Assembly: GCA_902801565.1 (NCBI GenBank)
Contig: CADCIX010000010.1
Coordinates: 1 to 64,000 of the forward strand
Reading direction: 5' to 3'
Source: an uncultured Veillonellaceae bacterium
GTDB lineage: Bacteria > Bacillota > Negativicutes > Selenomonadales > Selenomonadaceae
DNA: 64,000 nucleotides
The notes beneath the pieces are model-generated. The model searched no databases and was not told the DNA's origin. It saw only the letters and a list, made by a program, of their open reading frames with translations. This document shows positions 51,896 through 60,664 of this stretch, piece by piece. Position 1 is the stretch's first letter. Every line of letters begins with the position of its first letter. The position numbers were made by a program, and so were the translations under genes.

Positions 51896-52675
51896 ATGCA
51901 GAAGGAAGATCCGGGACAGGTGCAACGGCGCCTGGAGGATACCCAATCCATGCCTCCTGTTTCGGAGGAGGATGAAAATATACAGCCGCCTTTTCCGCAA
52001 CAGCCTCGAAACGTGAGAGAACTGGAGCGGCTGCCGTTGGAAAGGGAAAAAAAGCCTCCCGCAAAGAATTTCAAAAGGCATGCCTTTTTGATTCTTGCGG
52101 TGTTTTTGTTCGCCCTTTTTTGCGGATTCCTGCTGGCGGGCTATGCGATGGATCGTTCCGAACAGGCGGAAAAAGCCCGTATCCAGCAAGCCCAGGCACT
52201 GGAACAGAAACAGAGGAAGCTGGAGGCAGAGGAAAGCAGCCTGATACAGAAGAGAAAGCAGCTGGAGCAGGAACGGAAGGATCTGGAGAAACGGCGGCAG
52301 GAAATCGCGCAGGATTATGACCGGGCTAAGAAGAGGAACGACCAGCTTTCTGCAGAGGCTCCGGATTCTGCCCTGGGACATTTCTTTGACAAAATCACAG
52401 GCAAGGAAAAGGAACGCAAGGATGCCATACAGGAGAACAAGCAGCGGCAGGCCCAGGCGGCCAGCGATGCCGACAGCATCGATCAATCCATAGCAGATGC
52501 ACAGGAGATGCTGGAGGAGGTGAATTCCAAGCTGGAGACGGTGGCCGAAATGAAGCGGGAAGCCGACCAGATGAAGTCGAAAGTCGAAGCGGCCTATGAG
52601 GAAAACAAGGATCTCATCGATACCATACTTTATTATGCCTCGGAAGGCCTGAAATCAATGCAAGGCTTAGAATAG
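51896..52675 (+). CDS. Membrane protein with a long coiled coil
   Basis: 259 residues. A proline-rich cytoplasmic N-terminus (1-55) is followed by one helix (HAFLILAVFLFALFCGFLLA, about 61-80). A coiled coil rich in Gln/Glu/Lys/Arg follows at about 90-150 and 180-245. No signal cleavage site. The ATG directly follows the DUF3783 stop. Function unknown; the shape suggests an envelope spacer or scaffold. Confidence 0.7.
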   Translation: MQKEDPGQVQRRLEDTQSMPPVSEEDENIQPPFPQQPRNVRELERLPLEREKKPPAKNFKRHAFLILAVFLFALFCGFLLAGYAMDRSEQAEKARIQQAQALEQKQRKLEAEESSLIQKRKQLEQERKDLEKRRQEIAQDYDRAKKRNDQLSAEAPDSALGHFFDKITGKEKERKDAIQENKQRQAQAASDADSIDQSIADAQEMLEEVNSKLETVAEMKREADQMKSKVEAAYEENKDLIDTILYYASEGLKSMQGLE

Positions 52676-52687
52676 GAGAGGATTGTT

Positions 52688-53629
52688 TTGAAAAAGTTTT
52701 TGGCATGCATGCTCATGATGATTCTGGCAGTGGCCACAGGCTGCGGTACTGGAGGGAATGAGGCGAAGAAGGGAGATCTTCCGCCTTTGGAGATCGGGCT
52801 CATGCCTGATACCGATTCCCTGCCGTTCCTCATTGCCCAGGAAAAGGGCTACTTCGAGGAAGAAGGGGTCAAGGTAAACCTCCAGCAGTTCAAGAGCGCC
52901 ATGGACAGGGATTCCGCCCTGCAGAGCGGCAATCTTGACGGCGCGATTTCCGACCTGCTGGCCGTGGCCTTTGCGAAGTCCGGCGGCTTTGATGTGAAGG
53001 TCGTCTCTGCCAGCAACGGAAACTATCAGATGATCGCAGGCAAGGAAGAGACGGGGACCGCGGTAAAGGATTACGCAGGGAAGGATGTGGCGGTGTCCCG
53101 CAATACCATCATCGAGTATGTGACGGACCGGATCCTTGAGAAAGAGGGCATGTCGGAGGACAGCATCAACAAAGTTATCATTCCCCAGATTCCCACGCGT
53201 CTTGAGATGCTCCAGAACGGCAACCTCGCCGCGGCAACCCTGCCCGAGCCCATGGGAAGCATTGCCGTCCATAACGGTTGCCATTTCCTGACCAGCTCCG
53301 AGCAGCTTGGAATCAATCCCGGTGTCATCATGTTCACGGCAAAGGCGCTGGCCGACAAGAAGGCAAGCGTGCAGGCCATGTACCGCGCTTATAACAAGGC
53401 AGTGAAGTATCTCAATGAGACGCCCCGGGAGGAGTATATCGACCTGATCGTGGAAAAGGGAGGATTCCCTCCGGCAGCGAAGGAGGCATTGAAGCTTCCC
53501 AAGTACCAGGAGGCCGCTATTCCCAAGGAAAGCGATGTGACGGAGTGCATCAAGTGGCTGAATGCAAAGTCCCTGGTTTCCGAAACCTACAGCTATGATG
53601 ATATCGTCATGGACATCTTCCGTAAGTGA
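52688..53629 (+). CDS. NitT/TauT-type substrate-binding lipoprotein (second system)
   Basis: 313 residues. The lipobox is ATGC (Cys19). [40 protein letters not shown] and [20 protein letters not shown] are typical of NMT1-like binding proteins. [20 protein letters not shown] and [16 protein letters not shown] follow. It differs clearly from the binding protein at 16641. The start is TTG. The ATPase and permease follow at once. Confidence 0.88.
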   Translation: MKKFLACMLMMILAVATGCGTGGNEAKKGDLPPLEIGLMPDTDSLPFLIAQEKGYFEEEGVKVNLQQFKSAMDRDSALQSGNLDGAISDLLAVAFAKSGGFDVKVVSASNGNYQMIAGKEETGTAVKDYAGKDVAVSRNTIIEYVTDRILEKEGMSEDSINKVIIPQIPTRLEMLQNGNLAAATLPEPMGSIAVHNGCHFLTSSEQLGINPGVIMFTAKALADKKASVQAMYRAYNKAVKYLNETPREEYIDLIVEKGGFPPAAKEALKLPKYQEAAIPKESDVTECIKWLNAKSLVSETYSYDDIVMDIFRK

Positions 53630-53635
53630 TGCGGG

Positions 53636-54397
53636 ATGATGAGATCTTCCATTGACATAGGGAACCTTTCCGTTGCATATGATAGAGGCCAATTCATAGT
53701 ACTGGATGATATCAGCCTGACCGTTCCAGAGGGAACGGTCTGTGCTGTTATTGGCCCTTCCGGTTGCGGGAAATCCACCTTGCTTCGCGTTGTGGCAGGA
53801 TTGCAGAAACCGACAGCAGGAAATGTGCTCATCGGCGGGAATCCCGTGAACCCCAAGAAACAGAAAATCGGATTTGTCCCCCAGAACTATGGCCTGCTTC
53901 CCTGGCGTACCGTGAAGGAGAATATCCTTCTCGGCTGCCGCATCCGCAAGGAGATGGAAGCAGATACCATGGAAAGGCTGGCTGTCATGATGGAGCAGCT
54001 GGGGATCCAGGGGCTTGAGGACCGTTATCCGAGGGAATTGAGCGGCGGGCAGCAGCAGCGTGTGGGGCTGGCGCGTTCCTTCCTTTTGCGGACGGATGTG
54101 CTTCTCATGGATGAGCCCTTTTCCGCGCTGGATGCCATCACAAGGGAGGACATGCAGGAGGTTTTCCTGGGACTCTGGCAGAAGCATGCTGTCACCACCA
54201 TGCTCGTGACCCATTATGTGGAGGAGGCCCTGTATCTCGGCCAGAAGATTGTCCTGATGTCGGCCAATCCGGGCCGGATCGCCCAGGTGCTGGAGAATCC
54301 TCTCTTCGGCAGCAGTGAGAAGCGTCAGCAGCCGGAATTTTTCGCCATGGGCCGGAGGATCCGGAATCTCATCAAGGAAATGGGGGGGAATGCATGA
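53636..54397 (+). CDS. NitT/TauT-type ABC transporter ATP-binding protein (second system)
   Basis: 253 residues. Walker [30 protein letters not shown] with the Q-loop, signature [15 protein letters not shown], Walker [13 protein letters not shown], and [12 protein letters not shown]. The Asp normally after the switch His (THD) is Tyr here (THY). It begins 6 bp after the binding protein and overlaps the permease start. Confidence 0.9.
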   Translation: MMRSSIDIGNLSVAYDRGQFIVLDDISLTVPEGTVCAVIGPSGCGKSTLLRVVAGLQKPTAGNVLIGGNPVNPKKQKIGFVPQNYGLLPWRTVKENILLGCRIRKEMEADTMERLAVMMEQLGIQGLEDRYPRELSGGQQQRVGLARSFLLRTDVLLMDEPFSALDAITREDMQEVFLGLWQKHAVTTMLVTHYVEEALYLGQKIVLMSANPGRIAQVLENPLFGSSEKRQQPEFFAMGRRIRNLIKEMGGNA

Positions 54398-55137
54398 AAC
54401 GTTCCATCTTCCTTTCTTATCTGGCAGGAGCACTGGCGATTTTCCTGGTCTGGTGGGGGATTTCCGCAGTGGTTGCCCTGCCCATGATTCCGTCGCCCTG
54501 GGTTGTGGCGGCAAAGCTCGTGAATATCTTTGCGAAGTCCATTGCCATCCATGCAGCCTACAGCCTTTGGCGCATTGCTGCCGGTCTGGTGCTGGCTGTT
54601 GTGGTTGGGTTTCCTTTGGGGATGGTCATGGGATATTTTCCGAAGGCAGACCGCTATCTGGCGCCCCTGGTCTATCTTACCTATCCTGTGCCGAAAATCG
54701 CCCTGCTTCCCATCTTCATGCTTCTGGCGGGGGTGGGGGAGACCTCCAAGATCATCATGATTTTCCTCATCATCGTGTTTCAGGTGGTCATCGCCGTGCG
54801 GGACGGCATTCGGGCAATACCGAAGGAAACCTATTTTCCACTGTATTCCCTTGGCGCCTCCTTCGTGCAGGTGTTTGCGGAGGTTCTGTGGCCCGCTTCC
54901 CTGCCGAAATTCATCACGGCGGTCCGCGTTGCGATGGCGACGGCAATTTCTGTGCTGTTTTTTACGGAGACCTTCGGGACGCAGTACGGGATGGGATATT
55001 TCATCATGGATGCATGGCTGCGGGTGAACTACCTGGACATGTATGCCGGCATCGTGTGCCTGAGTTTCATCGGGCTTCTGCTCTTCGGTGTGATTGACCT
55101 GGTGGAGCATTTTGCCTGCCGCTGGCAGAAGAGATAA
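54394..55137 (+). CDS. NitT/TauT-type ABC transporter permease (second system)
   Basis: 247 residues, six predicted membrane helices. The BPD_transp_1 coupling region is ETYFPLYSLGASFVQVFAEV followed by LWPASLPKF. PKIALLPIFMLLAGVGETSK is the conserved SsuC-like block. The ATG overlaps the ATPase stop. brnQ follows after 23 bp. Confidence 0.9.
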   Translation: MKRSIFLSYLAGALAIFLVWWGISAVVALPMIPSPWVVAAKLVNIFAKSIAIHAAYSLWRIAAGLVLAVVVGFPLGMVMGYFPKADRYLAPLVYLTYPVPKIALLPIFMLLAGVGETSKIIMIFLIIVFQVVIAVRDGIRAIPKETYFPLYSLGASFVQVFAEVLWPASLPKFITAVRVAMATAISVLFFTETFGTQYGMGYFIMDAWLRVNYLDMYAGIVCLSFIGLLLFGVIDLVEHFACRWQKR

Positions 55138-55160
55138 TAGGGAAAGAGAGTTTTGTTTGT

Positions 55161-56516
55161 ATGAAGTATTTGAAAAAATCCGAGCTGGTCATGATCGGGC
55201 TGATGATGTTTTCCATCTTCTTTGGAGCCGGAAACCTGATCTTTCCGCCCGCCCTGGGACAGTCGGCAGGGGAGAGCCTGCTGCCGGCCATCTTCGGCTT
55301 CCTGCTCACAGGGGTCGGTCTGCCCCTTCTGGGCATTGTGGCGATTGCACTGCAGGGAGGACAGTACAAGGAATTCATTGCGGAAAAGATCCATCCCTGT
55401 TTTGCCATTGGCCTGCTGAGCATCCTGTACCTCACCATCGGGCCGCTCTTTGCCATGCCGCGTACCGGGGCGGTTTCTTTTGAGATCGGCATCCTGCCCT
55501 TCCTGTCGGGGGAAGATGAGGCAGTGGGACGCGCTGTCTATACGGCGGTCTTCTATCTTGTGACCTATTATCTGGCCCTGAATCCCAGCAAGCTGATTGA
55601 CCGCGTGGGGAAACTCCTGACGCCGGTTCTCCTGCTCTTTCTGGCTCTGCTGTTTGCAAAGTCCTTTGCATCCCCACTGGGAGATATTTTGGCGGCGACG
55701 GGAACCTATGCAGAGGCGCCCTTTGCCCAAGGGTTTCAGGATGGCTATCTGACCATGGACCTTCTGGCCTCCATTGCCATCGGCACCCTTGTGGTGAATT
55801 CCGTGCGCCTGCGGGGCGTGGAGGGGCGCGGTGCCCTCGGCAGGGTGTGCATTCTGGCAGGGGTGATTGCCCTTTCCCTCATGAGCATTGTCTATGTGTC
55901 CCTGGCACATCTCGGCGCCACGAGCGCCTCGCTTTTGGGCCACTCCGACAATGGGGGGCAGCTTTTGGCGGATGCCGTGGGGATTTTCTTCGGCTCCACG
56001 GGAAATATCCTGCTGGCGGTCATCATTGGACTGGCCTGCCTGACAACGAGCTGCGGCCTGGCTTCCGGCTGTTCGGATTTCTTCCATAGGATATTGGGGC
56101 AGAGGATTTCCTATCAGCGCATTGTGCTTGCCTTCACGTTCTTCAGCTTTGTCGCCTCCAACGTGGGGCTCACGGCGCTGATCCAGTTTTCCGTGCCCTT
56201 CCTTGTGGCGATCTATCCGATTGTCATCGTCCTCGTCGTGCTGTCGCTTTTTGACGGGTTCATTGGAGCGAGGAAGGAAGTCTATCGCTATGCCATTGAT
56301 TTCACCCTGGTATTCAGCATCCTGGATGGATTGAATGCCGCAGGCATGGACCTTTCCATGGTGAACTCCGTGCTGAACCAGTACATCCCCTTCTACAACA
56401 TCATGCTGGGGTGGTTCTTCCCTGCTCTTGCAGGCGCCCTTTTGGGATGGGCAGTGTCGGCCCTGCAGACCGGTGCCGGGAGGGATTCCTGTCCCCGGGC
56501 GGAAGAGGAAGGATGA
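55161..56516 (+). CDS. brnQ: Branched-chain amino-acid transport protein
   Basis: 451 residues, about 12 membrane helices. LMMFSIFFGAGNLIFPPALG and GPLFAMPRTGAVSFEIGILP are the signature of the BrnQ/LIVCS family, which imports Leu, Ile and Val with sodium or protons. TTSCGLASGCSDFF and FSFVASNVGLTALIQFSVPF are further conserved blocks. It closes the run of same-strand genes that begins at 50689. Confidence 0.93.
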   Translation: MKYLKKSELVMIGLMMFSIFFGAGNLIFPPALGQSAGESLLPAIFGFLLTGVGLPLLGIVAIALQGGQYKEFIAEKIHPCFAIGLLSILYLTIGPLFAMPRTGAVSFEIGILPFLSGEDEAVGRAVYTAVFYLVTYYLALNPSKLIDRVGKLLTPVLLLFLALLFAKSFASPLGDILAATGTYAEAPFAQGFQDGYLTMDLLASIAIGTLVVNSVRLRGVEGRGALGRVCILAGVIALSLMSIVYVSLAHLGATSASLLGHSDNGGQLLADAVGIFFGSTGNILLAVIIGLACLTTSCGLASGCSDFFHRILGQRISYQRIVLAFTFFSFVASNVGLTALIQFSVPFLVAIYPIVIVLVVLSLFDGFIGARKEVYRYAIDFTLVFSILDGLNAAGMDLSMVNSVLNQYIPFYNIMLGWFFPALAGALLGWAVSALQTGAGRDSCPRAEEEG

Positions 56517-56543
56517 ATTTCTGCGAAATCTGCAAAAAAGTGC

Positions 56544-56572
56544 TGGACATTTGCTTTTTGATATGGTAATAT
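56544..56572 (+). promoter_or_regulatory. Candidate promoter of the glutamine synthetase gene
   Basis: TGGACA at 56544-56549 and TAATAT at 56567-56572, spacer 17 bp. It implies a leader of about 185 bases in which I recognise no known riboswitch. Confidence 0.5.
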
Positions 56573-56761
56573 CTAAACATCGGCGAAACGGAGTGCTCTT
56601 TGAGGCTTTGGCCGGGACAAAAGCATTTGTTTGGCAGCGTGGCCATATGATTCCTTTTGGGAAGGCAGAAGTGTCTTTCGGAAAGTGGATTGTATGGTTT
56701 TTTTGTTTAGGAACTGTGAAGAAATAAATCTTAGATGAACAGTTCCACAGAAAGGATGGTA

Positions 56762-58651
56762 ATGATGGCAGATCTGTTGTATGTGATTCCCGCAAATTCA
56801 CCCAAGGAGGATATCGTAAAGACCCTCAAGGAGCATCCGGAAATCAAGTTCGTTTCCCTTGTCGGCATCGACATGGCAGGAAATGACACGGATGAGAAGA
56901 TTCCCATGCGCATTTTCCTCAAGGACATCGACGACTTCTATGCCGGGTCTGCTGTCCAGACAGACGGGTCCTCTGTTGTGCTCACCGGCATTGCGACGCT
57001 GAACAACGCCAAGGTGGACATGCCCATCGATCCCGGTGTCAACTGGTTCGTGGATTACAATATGGAGCATTACGATGAGGAGACCGGCAAGCCCGTCGGC
57101 ACCCTCCGCATCCCGTCCTTCCTCATTCACGAGGGCAAGCGCGTGGATTCCCGTTCCGTGCTTGTGGATACGCTGAGCTTTGTGAAGAAGGAACTCCTGG
57201 AAACCTTCCACTCCCATCCGAAGATTTCCGGTCTCGGATCTGTGGATGGCTCTGAGGTGGAAGATATCCAGTTCACATCTGCCACGGAATTGGAGTTCTG
57301 GGTCAAGACTCCCCTGGAGGAAGCAAATATTGAGGAGATGTCCGCTTCCCAGGTCATGCAGGAGCAGTACTGGGAGCGCACCCATGGCGCAGTTCGTACC
57401 GCCTTGGAGACCTGTGTTCTCGAACTGGACAAGTACGGCCTGCAGGTTGAGATGGGCCACAAGGAGGTAGGTGGCCTCAAGGCGCAGATCGACGAGAGCG
57501 GCCGCATGACCCATGTGTGCGAGCAGATCGAGATTGACTGGCGCTTTGCCGATGCCGTGCAGGCTGCAGACAATGAGATGTTCGTCCGCACGGTGGTCCG
57601 CGAGGTCTTCCGCAATATGGGCCTGGAAGTCAGCTTCAAGGCGAAGCCCATGATCGGACTGGCCGGAAACGGTGAGCATACCCATATCGGCATGGCGGCC
57701 GTGACGAAGGACGGCAAGCTGCACAACCTCTTCTCCGCGGACGAGCCCACGAAGAATTTCATGAGCGCTGTGGGCTACGGTGCCATCATGGGGCTTTTGA
57801 AGAACTATGAGGTCATCAATCCTTTTGTCTCCGCGACCAATGATTCCCTGAACCGCTTGAAGCCCGGCTTCGAGGCACCTGTCTGCATCGTGACCTCCCT
57901 TGGCCATACGCCGGAGATTCCTTCCCGTAACCGCACCATCCTTGCGGGGCTCATCCGCGATATCAACAATCCCTTCGCGACCCGCTTTGAGCTTCGTGCC
58001 TGCAACCCCTATACGAATACCTATCTCGTGCTTGCGGCAATCTATTCCGCTGTTCTCGATGGGGTCAAGGCATCCATCTCCCATACGACAGAAGAACTTC
58101 TCAAGGAGCTCTCCAAGGAAGCCGGACAGGAAGGCTTCTATCTGGAGAAGGACAGGGCATACCGCAGCGAGGAGGATGTATTCGAGGACTACACGGACAC
58201 GGAGAGGGATCGTCTCTTTGGCGCACCTCCTGCCACCGTTTGGGAGAACATGGAGAACTTCGTGAACTATCCGGAGAAAAAGGCTGTCATCACGGCCAGC
58301 GGCGCCCTGCGTGACCAGATCATCGATGCCTTCAAGGCCGGTGCACTGCTTCGCTGGAAGACGGAGCTCATCAGCCGCATCATTCCGGAGAACCGCGATA
58401 TCGTCCGCAAGCTGAAGGAAATCGATGCCGATTTCGTCACGGACCAGGATGCTTACAACTGGAACAAGATCAACAGCATCCGCATCTATCTGGCCAAGGA
58501 CAGCATCGACGAGAAGTCTCTCTTCACCCTGCTCATCAATGCCCTCAACGAGGAAGACTATGCCACGGCTTCCGGGCTGCAGGTGGAGATGTACAACAAG
58601 ATGGAGGAGCTCAAGAGCCTTTACGACAGTTATGTCAAGAATATGATCTGA
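56762..58651 (+). CDS. glnA: Glutamine synthetase family protein (long form)
   Basis: 629 residues, longer than GSI (about 450-470). Catalytic blocks: SATELEFWVK, ALETCVLELDKYGLQVEMGH, the ATP/His region LAGNGEHTHIGMAAVTKDGK, PFVSATNDSLNRLKPGFEAP and SRNRTILAGLIRD with the Arg and Glu residues. About 150 C-terminal residues are an added helical part. It would make glutamine from glutamate and ammonia. ATG at 56762 has AGAAAGG seven bases ahead; ATG 56765 is also possible. No glnB or nif genes nearby. Confidence 0.85.
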   Translation: MMADLLYVIPANSPKEDIVKTLKEHPEIKFVSLVGIDMAGNDTDEKIPMRIFLKDIDDFYAGSAVQTDGSSVVLTGIATLNNAKVDMPIDPGVNWFVDYNMEHYDEETGKPVGTLRIPSFLIHEGKRVDSRSVLVDTLSFVKKELLETFHSHPKISGLGSVDGSEVEDIQFTSATELEFWVKTPLEEANIEEMSASQVMQEQYWERTHGAVRTALETCVLELDKYGLQVEMGHKEVGGLKAQIDESGRMTHVCEQIEIDWRFADAVQAADNEMFVRTVVREVFRNMGLEVSFKAKPMIGLAGNGEHTHIGMAAVTKDGKLHNLFSADEPTKNFMSAVGYGAIMGLLKNYEVINPFVSATNDSLNRLKPGFEAPVCIVTSLGHTPEIPSRNRTILAGLIRDINNPFATRFELRACNPYTNTYLVLAAIYSAVLDGVKASISHTTEELLKELSKEAGQEGFYLEKDRAYRSEEDVFEDYTDTERDRLFGAPPATVWENMENFVNYPEKKAVITASGALRDQIIDAFKAGALLRWKTELISRIIPENRDIVRKLKEIDADFVTDQDAYNWNKINSIRIYLAKDSIDEKSLFTLLINALNEEDYATASGLQVEMYNKMEELKSLYDSYVKNMI

Positions 58652-58658
58652 TTTTTCC

Positions 58659-58687
58659 TTGACCGAACGGGCTGGCTATAGTATAAT
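58659..58687 (+). promoter_or_regulatory. Promoter of tRNA-Arg
   Basis: TTGACC at 58659-58664 and TATAAT at 58682-58687, spacer 17 bp; the tRNA starts 14 bp later. Confidence 0.8.
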
Positions 58688-58701
58688 ATCCATTTGTAAG
58701 G

Positions 58702-58776
58702 GCGCTCGTAGTCCAGTGGATAGGACGTTAGCCTCCGGAGCTGAAAGCGTGGGTTCGACTCCCGCCGAGCGCACCA
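58702..58776 (+). tRNA. tRNA-Arg (anticodon CCG)
   Basis: 75 bases with encoded CCA. Acceptor GCGCTCG/CGAGCGC, D-stem GTCC/GGAC, anticodon stem TTAGC/GCTGA with loop CTCCGGA (anticodon CCG, reads CGG), and T-arm GTGGG-TTCGACT-CCCGC. It reads CGG codons. Its 3' half, from 58731, is duplicated at 60405. Confidence 0.95.
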
Positions 58777-58784
58777 TAGAGAAT
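58731..58784 (+). repeat. attL-like direct repeat (3' half of tRNA-Arg)
   Basis: 54 bases from the anticodon loop through CCA and 8 bases beyond are identical to 60405-60458. After one mismatch another 14 bases match, reaching into the terminator. This is the usual layout of a tRNA-targeted integration with the tRNA restored at one end. Confidence 0.8.
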
Positions 58785-58788
58785 TCAA

Positions 58789-58820
58789 GGCTTCACGGTA
58801 TTTTGCCGTGAAGCCTTTTT
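58789..58820 (+). terminator. Terminator of tRNA-Arg
   Basis: GGCTTCACGG and CCGTGAAGCC form a perfect 10-bp stem, followed by TTTTT. Confidence 0.88.
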
Positions 58821-58846
58821 GAATGCCAAATATCTTTGAACCTGCA

Positions 58847-60031
58847 TCAAGGAATTTCCAAAAGCCAATCGATGATATTTTTTTGCAAAATCCCATCCTC
58901 TCCCATAGGGTACTCGTCCAGGGTAAGGACATATTTGGGATAATTGTCCTTTATTTTCTTCAACGGAGTGAATTCGCGTTCATAGGTGGTTTTGTCCATG
59001 ACGCTTGCGGCTACTTGGAAGTAGATTCTCTTATCCCCGCGCTCGGCTACGAAATCAACTTCCAGGCGGTCTACTTTTCCGATACTGGCAGAATACCCGC
59101 GCCTCAGAAGTTCAAGATAGACGATATTTTCCAAGATGTGACCGATATCGCGGCTCCGCTCACCGATGAGAAGGCTTCGCAGCCCCAGATCCACCAAATA
59201 GTATTTCTCAAGTGAGCGCAAATGCTGCTTGCCTTTGATGTCATATCGCCTTGCCTCGTATATGAGAAAGGCTTCCTTTAAGGCATCCACATAGCTGTCA
59301 ATGGTGACGGTTGTTGTCTTTCTTCCATCGCTGCTCAGGGTATCGGCGATTTTCTTTACCGATACGATATTCCCCACATTGTCTGCGAGGAAGCGGATCA
59401 CAGTTTCTAAGAGGGGGATATCCGTAATCCGTTTCTTTGCGGCTATGTCCTTTAAGAGTACCGTGCTGTAAATGCCGGAAAGATAATCCCGCCAGATATC
59501 TCCCTTCAGGGTCACAGAGTAGGGAAAGCCGCCATGCTGCGTATATGACAAAAACGCCTGTCTTTTGTCGCCGCCAACGCTCTCGTAATATTCCCGGAAG
59601 GAGAAGGGAAGGAGCTTGATTTCGACATAGCGCCCGGAAAGAAGCGTCGCAAGCTCCCCTGAAAGCATCTTGGCATTGGAGCCAGTCAGGTAAATATCCA
59701 CATCGTCCCGCAGGAACAGACTGTTTACTGCCTGCTGAAAATCTGGCACCATTTGAATCTCATCCAAAAAGATATAGGTCTTTCTTTGACCGCTCAGTTT
59801 TTCGATGATATAATTATAGAGCTTGTGATACTCTTGGAGTCCTTCAAAGCGGATGTCTTCAAAATTGATACTGATCAGGCTTTCCTCATGGACACCCGTT
59901 TCTGTGAGTTCATCTCGGAACATACGGAGAAGCGTAGACTTGCCGGAGCGTCGCACCCCGGTGATTACCTTGATGATGGGACGGTCTTTCCATTCGGCGA
60001 GTTTCTTCATGTATTCCCGGCGCTTTATCAA
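58847..60031 (-). CDS. AAA_14/DUF4143 ATP-binding protein
   Basis: 394 residues. The P-loop is ITGVRRSGKSTLLRMF and Walker B is TYIFLDEIQMVPDFQQAVNS; YLTGSNAKMLSGELATLLSG is sensor-1-like. The C-terminal 150 residues (YYLVDLGLRSLLIGERSRDI; YSASIGKVDRLEVDFVAERG) form the DUF4143 domain with a nuclease-like E-x-D-F-V motif. The role is unknown; such genes are often on mobile islands. TTG at 60031 follows GGAGGTG and begins IKRREYMKKL as in relatives. It is the only gene in the island between the two tRNA repeats. Confidence 0.82.
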   Translation of the reverse strand: MIKRREYMKKLAEWKDRPIIKVITGVRRSGKSTLLRMFRDELTETGVHEESLISINFEDIRFEGLQEYHKLYNYIIEKLSGQRKTYIFLDEIQMVPDFQQAVNSLFLRDDVDIYLTGSNAKMLSGELATLLSGRYVEIKLLPFSFREYYESVGGDKRQAFLSYTQHGGFPYSVTLKGDIWRDYLSGIYSTVLLKDIAAKKRITDIPLLETVIRFLADNVGNIVSVKKIADTLSSDGRKTTTVTIDSYVDALKEAFLIYEARRYDIKGKQHLRSLEKYYLVDLGLRSLLIGERSRDIGHILENIVYLELLRRGYSASIGKVDRLEVDFVAERGDKRIYFQVAASVMDKTTYEREFTPLKKIKDNYPKYVLTLDEYPMGEDGILQKNIIDWLLEIP

Positions 60032-60040
60032 AATCGACAC

Positions 60041-60404
60041 CTCCGCTTAGTTGCAAGCGAGAGCCTTTGCCTTGTGTATGGGTTTCGTGTATCACAGCAA
60101 TCTTGATTTTGACAAGGCTCTCTTGAGTGGTCACTTTTTAAAGTCAAGTATAACATACTCGGATGAATTTTCAAGTTTTATTAGTCCACTATACAAAAAA
60201 TGTTTACATGGTCTGACACCTTGCAACACCTTATTGACACCTTATCGGCGAAAAAACGATGGAAAAAAATGTAAAATCAGTGAAAATATCAAGAGTGCGA
60301 GTTGTTTTCGGACCATGAAAAGAAATCCAATGAATCCTTATGTATCAAGGTCTCGTGGAGTGTGAACAAGAGGGTGCGTCAATGGCGGAAGAGTATGGAC
60401 ATAC
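60041..60404. other. Island end region without an intact gene
   Basis: AT-rich sequence between the AAA gene and the second tRNA repeat. Three spaced ACACCTT motifs lie near 60213-60242, where one plus-strand frame reads LTPCNTLLTPYRRKNDGKK. This could be the decayed end of an integrase gene, but it is too short to assign. No intact integrase is present. Confidence 0.35.
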
Positions 60405-60458
60405 GCCTCCGGAGCTGAAAGCGTGGGTTCGACTCCCGCCGAGCGCACCATAGAGAAT
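60405..60458 (+). repeat. attR-like direct repeat (tRNA-Arg 3' fragment)
   Basis: Exact 54-bp copy of 58731-58784. The sequence before it cannot form the 5' half of a tRNA, so it is not a functional gene. Confidence 0.8.
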
Positions 60459-60462
60459 ACAA

Positions 60463-60494
60463 GGCTTCACGGTTTTTCCGTGAAGCCCTTTTTT
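60463..60494 (+). terminator. Duplicated terminator beside the att-like repeat
   Basis: GGCTTCACGG-TTTTT-CCGTGAAGCC with six T residues, a near copy of the tRNA-Arg terminator at 58789. Confidence 0.85.
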
Positions 60495-60664
60495 GTGCGA
60501 TTAAGAACTTCAACAGATTCGGAAAAATAAATAAGAAAACTTTTTAAAGGAAAGGATTCTTACTGTTTTGCCGCGAAATAATAATAAGGACAGGAGATGC
60601 ACCCAGCCTCCATGGGTGGGGGAAGGGATGCAAAAAATATGTTTTTGAAGAAGGGAGAATTTTT

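Noticed and set aside
55029-56801. 590-codon minus-strand open frame opposite brnQ and glnA start
   Set aside because: It is the antisense shadow of brnQ; codon use and homology support the plus strand.
60405-60449. Second tRNA-Arg gene
   Set aside because: Only the 3' half is present; the bases upstream cannot form an acceptor or D-stem.
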